Assembly (NCBI GenBank): GCA_018336195.1
Contig: JAGXQV010000090.1
Coordinates: forward strand, 1 to 41,952
Length of the DNA stretch: 41,952 nucleotides
Direction of reading: 5' to 3'
Origin: Sulfuricella sp.
GTDB lineage: Bacteria > Pseudomonadota > Gammaproteobacteria > Burkholderiales > Sulfuricellaceae
The position numbers and the translations under genes were made by a program. A model generated the notes under the pieces. The model was not told the origin of the DNA, made no database searches, and was given only the letters and a program-made list of their open reading frames with translations. Of the stretch, positions 41,248-41,952 are shown in pieces. Every line of letters begins with the position of its first letter. The first letter of the stretch is position 1.

Positions 41248-41392
41248 GTGGTGTGTTAAAAATAGGGGATTGTCCCAATAAAAATTTGGTTGCATTGATT
41301 TTAAATCAGATTTAGAGTTTATTCCATGAATATAAACCAACCCGATAAAAGTATAGGTATTTTATTGGGGTCTACTTTTAGTTAGAACTGCT
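41248..41392. promoter_or_regulatory. Putative attI/promoter region of the integron
   Basis: AT-rich spacer between intI and the first plus-strand gene. CCCAATAAAA (41274-41283) and TTTTATTGGG (41360-41369) form a perfect 10-bp inverted repeat about 76 bases apart, and TGATTT-T-AAATCA (41296-41308) is an operator-like palindrome. GTTAGAAC at 41381-41388 resembles the GTTRRRY crossover core except at the last base. No consensus LexA box was seen. Confidence 0.5.
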
Positions 41393-41857
41393 ATGACCGA
41401 TCCTCTCTCTGCTTTTCTCGCCGCAATTCCAGGCCTTGCTAAAGCGGGTGCCGATATTGCCAATGCATCAGACGAAACAAAGCGGAACGCCCAACTCATC
41501 GAGTTTCAAAAGGTTATTATTCAACTCCAATCCAGTATCGCAGCGATACAAGTTCAAAACTCGTCACTGGTACGCGACAAAAACGAACTTGAGCAGGAGT
41601 TGAGGGGCCTGAAAAATTGGGAAACTGAAAAACAGCGCTATGAACTCAAGGCACTTGGCTCTGGAGTCTTTGCTTATACCCTGAAAAGCGAAGCATCAGC
41701 CTCCGAACCACCACATTGGATATGTAGCCGTTGTTACCACGAAGGGAAGAAATCACTTCTCCAGAGCGAGGGAGATCAATGGGGCTGTACGAAATATCTT
41801 TGTCATTCTTGCCAATCCAGCATTTCTGTTAAGTCTAGCATTCAGCCGTCGTTTTAA
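41393..41857 (+). CDS. Coiled-coil zinc-ribbon protein, possible first cassette gene
   Basis: A 154-residue protein. The N-terminus is helical (FLAAIPGLAKAGADIANASD), the middle a coiled coil (about 34-82, KVIIQLQSSIAAIQVQNSSL and DKNELEQELRGLKNW), and the C-terminus a four-cysteine zinc ribbon (WICSRC...WGCTKYLCHSCQ). I recall similar proteins in phages and mobile regions, but no function is known. It is AT-richer than the genes to the left, starts 12 bases after a GTTAGAAC sequence and points away from intI, all as expected for a captured cassette. No clear attC follows it. Confidence 0.75.
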   Translation: MTDPLSAFLAAIPGLAKAGADIANASDETKRNAQLIEFQKVIIQLQSSIAAIQVQNSSLVRDKNELEQELRGLKNWETEKQRYELKALGSGVFAYTLKSEASASEPPHWICSRCYHEGKKSLLQSEGDQWGCTKYLCHSCQSSISVKSSIQPSF

Positions 41858-41920
41858 CCCGTCGCTAAAGGGGTGCTTCGCCCTCATGAGCTATTGAATT
41901 AAGAATGGAGAGTTTACTCA

Positions 41921-41952
41921 TGGATGCAAATTTCAAAATTGGAGATACAGTT
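41921..41952 (+). CDS. Partial gene, possibly YodC/DUF2158-like
   Basis: Only 11 codons are in the window: MDANFKIGDTV. This matches the start of small YodC-like proteins (FKIGDxVQLKSGG), often found in integron cassettes and mobile elements. GGAG nine bases before the ATG supports the start. The rest is cut off at the window edge. Confidence 0.5.

Noticed and set aside
41248..41340. N-terminal extension of IntI and a LexA box upstream of it
   Set aside because: The extra 31 residues are not IntI-like and the usual N-terminus begins at 41247; no LexA-type palindrome matching the known consensus was seen.
41850..41920. attC site after the first gene to the right of intI
   Set aside because: A small GGGGTG/CGCCCTC hairpin is present, but no RYYYAAC/GTTRRRY pair at suitable spacing bounds it.

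Overview
The window reads as chromosomal DNA of a GC-rich Gram-negative bacterium, most likely a betaproteobacterium of the Nitrosomonadales/sulfur-oxidiser type. The inference rests on an lpxH lipid A gene, flgM/flgN, a guaB-guaA pair, a ratA-ratB/smpB divergon, a DsrC-family protein, a sulfide:quinone-reductase-like flavoprotein, a c-heme sensor kinase and a chromosomal integron integrase. No marker here fixes the genus. Genes are tightly packed in short operons, many with 4-base ATGA stop/start overlaps, up to about 30.7 kb.

Layout. 0-2.2 kb: a heptamer tandem repeat abutting lpxH, an orphan ParA-type ATPase and a glycine-zipper envelope protein. 2.2-6.4 kb: guaB-guaA (purine synthesis, minus strand) divergent from rubredoxin and a 2-Cys peroxiredoxin. 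6.4-10.1 kb: ratA-ratB divergent from a translationally coupled smpB-mobB-moeA-moaD-moaE operon (trans-translation tag protein plus molybdenum cofactor synthesis). 10.1-11.7 kb: flgM-flgN behind a near-perfect sigma-28 promoter, then a secreted protein. 11.7-15.4 kb: cysS, a small conserved-looking protein, a DAHP synthase and a small Rossmann protein. 15.4-19.1 kb: a regulatory cluster (MerR regulator with a stand-alone copy of its C-terminal domain, MarR regulator divergent from a DsrC-like protein lacking the terminal cysteine) and an ABC-exporter adaptor/ATPase pair without its permease. 19.2-25.0 kb: rph, a large c-heme PAS/GAF histidine kinase, a methyltransferase and a flavoprotein. 25.1-30.8 kb: two less familiar proteins, an AraC/GyrI regulator flanked by repeats, a B12-dependent ribonucleotide reductase and pcm.

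30.8-35.5 kb is an accessory, decaying zone: C-terminal scraps of rtcB, a LysR regulator, a DJ-1/PfpI protein, hicA and a second LysR gene, an attC-like site, an intact VapBC-type toxin-antitoxin pair and a Cache-domain histidine kinase. 35.5-38.5 kb holds a GAF-GAF-PAS class III nucleotide cyclase and a coiled-coil protein built from 36-residue repeats. 38.9-41.25 kb holds a metallo-beta-lactamase-fold protein, folA and an integron integrase (intI), all on the minus strand. The right end (41.25-41.95 kb) is AT-richer and carries plus-strand genes that may be the first integron cassettes; the window ends inside the second.

The most unusual structure is repetitive. Two families of long imperfect palindromes have arms made of degenerate 7-bp units: a GTGTTTA/GTGTTGA type (19.1, 31.1 and 37.8 kb) and a CCCATCA/CCCATTA type (the first 60 bp and 38.84 kb). 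They sit exactly at gene ends; one supplies the last codons and stop of the coiled-coil gene. Two further 170-180 bp elements with perfect 17-20 bp terminal inverted repeats look like non-autonomous mobile elements. Other points of interest are the MerR/solo-domain pair, the DsrC-like protein retaining only CysB, the c-heme kinase, and the intI-folA junction with a detached attC-like site 9 kb away.
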